DNA from: Cristatella mucedo
Lineage: Eukaryota; Bryozoa; Phylactolaemata; Cristatellidae
Direction: 5' to 3'
Assembly: GCA_009760855.2 (NCBI GenBank)
Contig: WPIO01000047.1
Location: forward strand, 2,165,501-2,229,500
DNA: 64,000 nucleotides
Shown: positions 62,800-64,000 of the stretch, piece by piece
Layout: each line of letters opens with the position of its first letter
Position numbering within the stretch: position 1 is the first letter of the stretch
The notes under the pieces: generated by a model
Seen by the model: the letters and a program-made list of their open reading frames with translations, nothing else
Told to the model about the DNA's origin: nothing
The model's database searches: none
Made by a program: the position numbers and the translations under genes

Positions 62800-64000
62800 G
62801 ATATCAGCTCCAAATCTGCCTACTTTCAAATCTGCCTACTTTCAGCTATATAACATTGCTAAAATTTGGGCTTGTTTAGATAAGGATACCACGCCTAAGT
62901 TGGTCCATGCATTCGTGACATCCTGTCTTAATAATAATAATAGTAATGCACTTGATAAAGCACCCTCAGAGAACTTAATTTCTCTCTAGGCGCTTTACAT
63001 TTGCTGCAAAGGGCAATGCAATTGAAGGGGGAGTAAAATCATGCTTGATAAGCAAACAAAATGAATAACATGTTTAGGGGTGACATGCACAGGGTCAGCA
63101 TGCAAATGTGGTTAGTGGCAGCATGCACAGTGTCAGTGCGCATAAGCACATAAAGGACGAATCACAGGGACCCACTAAATGCTGTCCTAAATAGGTGCGT
63201 TTTTAAGTTTTTTTTTTAACTGTGGTCAAGTGAGGGGATGTTCTGACGCAAGTCGTGAGTGAGTTCCAGGCTTTGGGAGCATACGAACTAAATGCATGGT
63301 CTCCAAAGGATTTGAGGTTTGTACAAGGTATTTGTAGACTGTTGGATTCCGAAAAGCGGGTGGCACGATGCTTGGCGTGATGGGGGAGTAGATCTGAGAG
63401 ATAGGCTGGAGCCAAAGAATACGGGAACCTAAAAGTGAGTGACAAAACCTTGGTCTTGACTTCTGCAACTCACTGCTTACTGGCCTACCAGCATGTGCAA
63501 TCAGGCGATTACAGCTGGTGCAAAACTCCGCAGCTAAGCTTGTCTGTCGTGAGCGTCGCAGTTGCCACATTACTCCACTTTTCGCCGACCTGCACTGGCT
63601 ACCAGTCAAGCAACGGATTGACTTCAAGGTTTTGTCGCTCACTTTTAGGTCCCTTCATTCTATGGCTCGAGCCTATCTGTCAGATCTACTCCCCAAACGG
63701 GCCAAGCATCGTACCACTCGCTTTTCGGAATCCAACAGTCTAGAAATACCTCGTACAAACCTTAAATCCTTTGGAGACCGTGCATTTAGTTCGTATGCTC
63801 ACAAAGCCTGGAACTCCCTCCCGACCTGCGTCAGAACATCCCCTGACTTGACCACATTTAAAAAGAACTTAAAAACACCTATTTATTACAGCATTTAGTG
63901 GGTCCCTGTGATTCGTCCTTGACGTGCTTATGTGTGCTGACACTGTGCATGCTGCCACTAACCACATTTGCATGCCGACCCTGTGCATGTCGCCCCTAAC
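62800..64000 (+). mobile_element. LINE family A copy, interrupted, runs off the window
   Basis: 62800-62929 encodes the [20 protein letters not shown] region. After a 523 bp inverted insertion it resumes at 63453 with [38 protein letters not shown] and the 3' UTR up to 64000. An extra CAAATCTGCCTACTTTCA repeat occurs at 62812-62845. Confidence 0.9.
62930..63452 (-). mobile_element. LINE family A, 523 bp, inserted inside another family A copy
   Basis: It runs from the inverted (AAT)n tail to CCAAGGTTTTGTCGCTCAC on the minus strand. It is flanked by the direct repeat GTCTT (62925-62929 and 63453-63457). The host sequence is continuous once one GTCTT and the insert are removed. Confidence 0.92.

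Overview
This is a piece of a repeat-rich animal nuclear genome. Coding sequence is split into short exons with GT-AG junctions (one GC-AG). Introns run to several kilobases and carry tRNA-derived SINEs, CR1/L2-like LINEs with (ATT)n or (TACAT)n tails, and long microsatellites. There are no bacterial operons, rRNA genes or CRISPR arrays. The three recognisable genes are conserved across eukaryotes or animals, so they do not fix the phylum; a non-vertebrate metazoan with an open, transposon-laden genome is the best reading. All similarity calls are from recognition of the translated sequence; no search was run. Layout: (1) positions 1-4009 hold unassigned DNA and two LTR-like repeat copies. (2) 4010-21142, plus strand, is a complete NUDCD1 gene. 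I rebuilt it as nine exons whose phases agree end to end, giving 602 codons plus a stop. (3) 21143-27437 is intergenic, with LINEs, SINEs, tandem duplications and a hAT miniature element that resembles the horizontally transferred SPIN family. (4) 27438-28063, minus strand, is a first exon of an unrecognised gene, arranged head to head with (5) 28293-39527, plus strand, a complete SLC7A6OS/Iwr1 gene of six exons and 360 codons. The roughly 230 bp between them is a likely shared promoter. (6) 39528-54285 is mostly old LINE and SINE debris. It includes the best reverse-transcriptase copy (45040-46535) and an unrecognised minus-strand ORF with a run of EATES pentapeptides (48358-49312). (7) 54286 to beyond the window, plus strand, is OXA1L. 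Five exons are firm, the first is uncertain, and the 3' end is outside the window. The three identified genes act in different places: NUDCD1 is a CS-domain co-chaperone-type protein, Iwr1 is an RNA polymerase II nuclear import factor, and OXA1L is a mitochondrial inner-membrane insertase. Nothing suggests a shared pathway. Noteworthy points are a 210-base stop-free GC-AG intron inside NUDCD1, the SPIN-like element, SINEs that share their 3' end with the resident LINEs, a LINE inserted into another copy of itself with a visible 5 bp target duplication, and the two uncharacterised minus-strand coding candidates.
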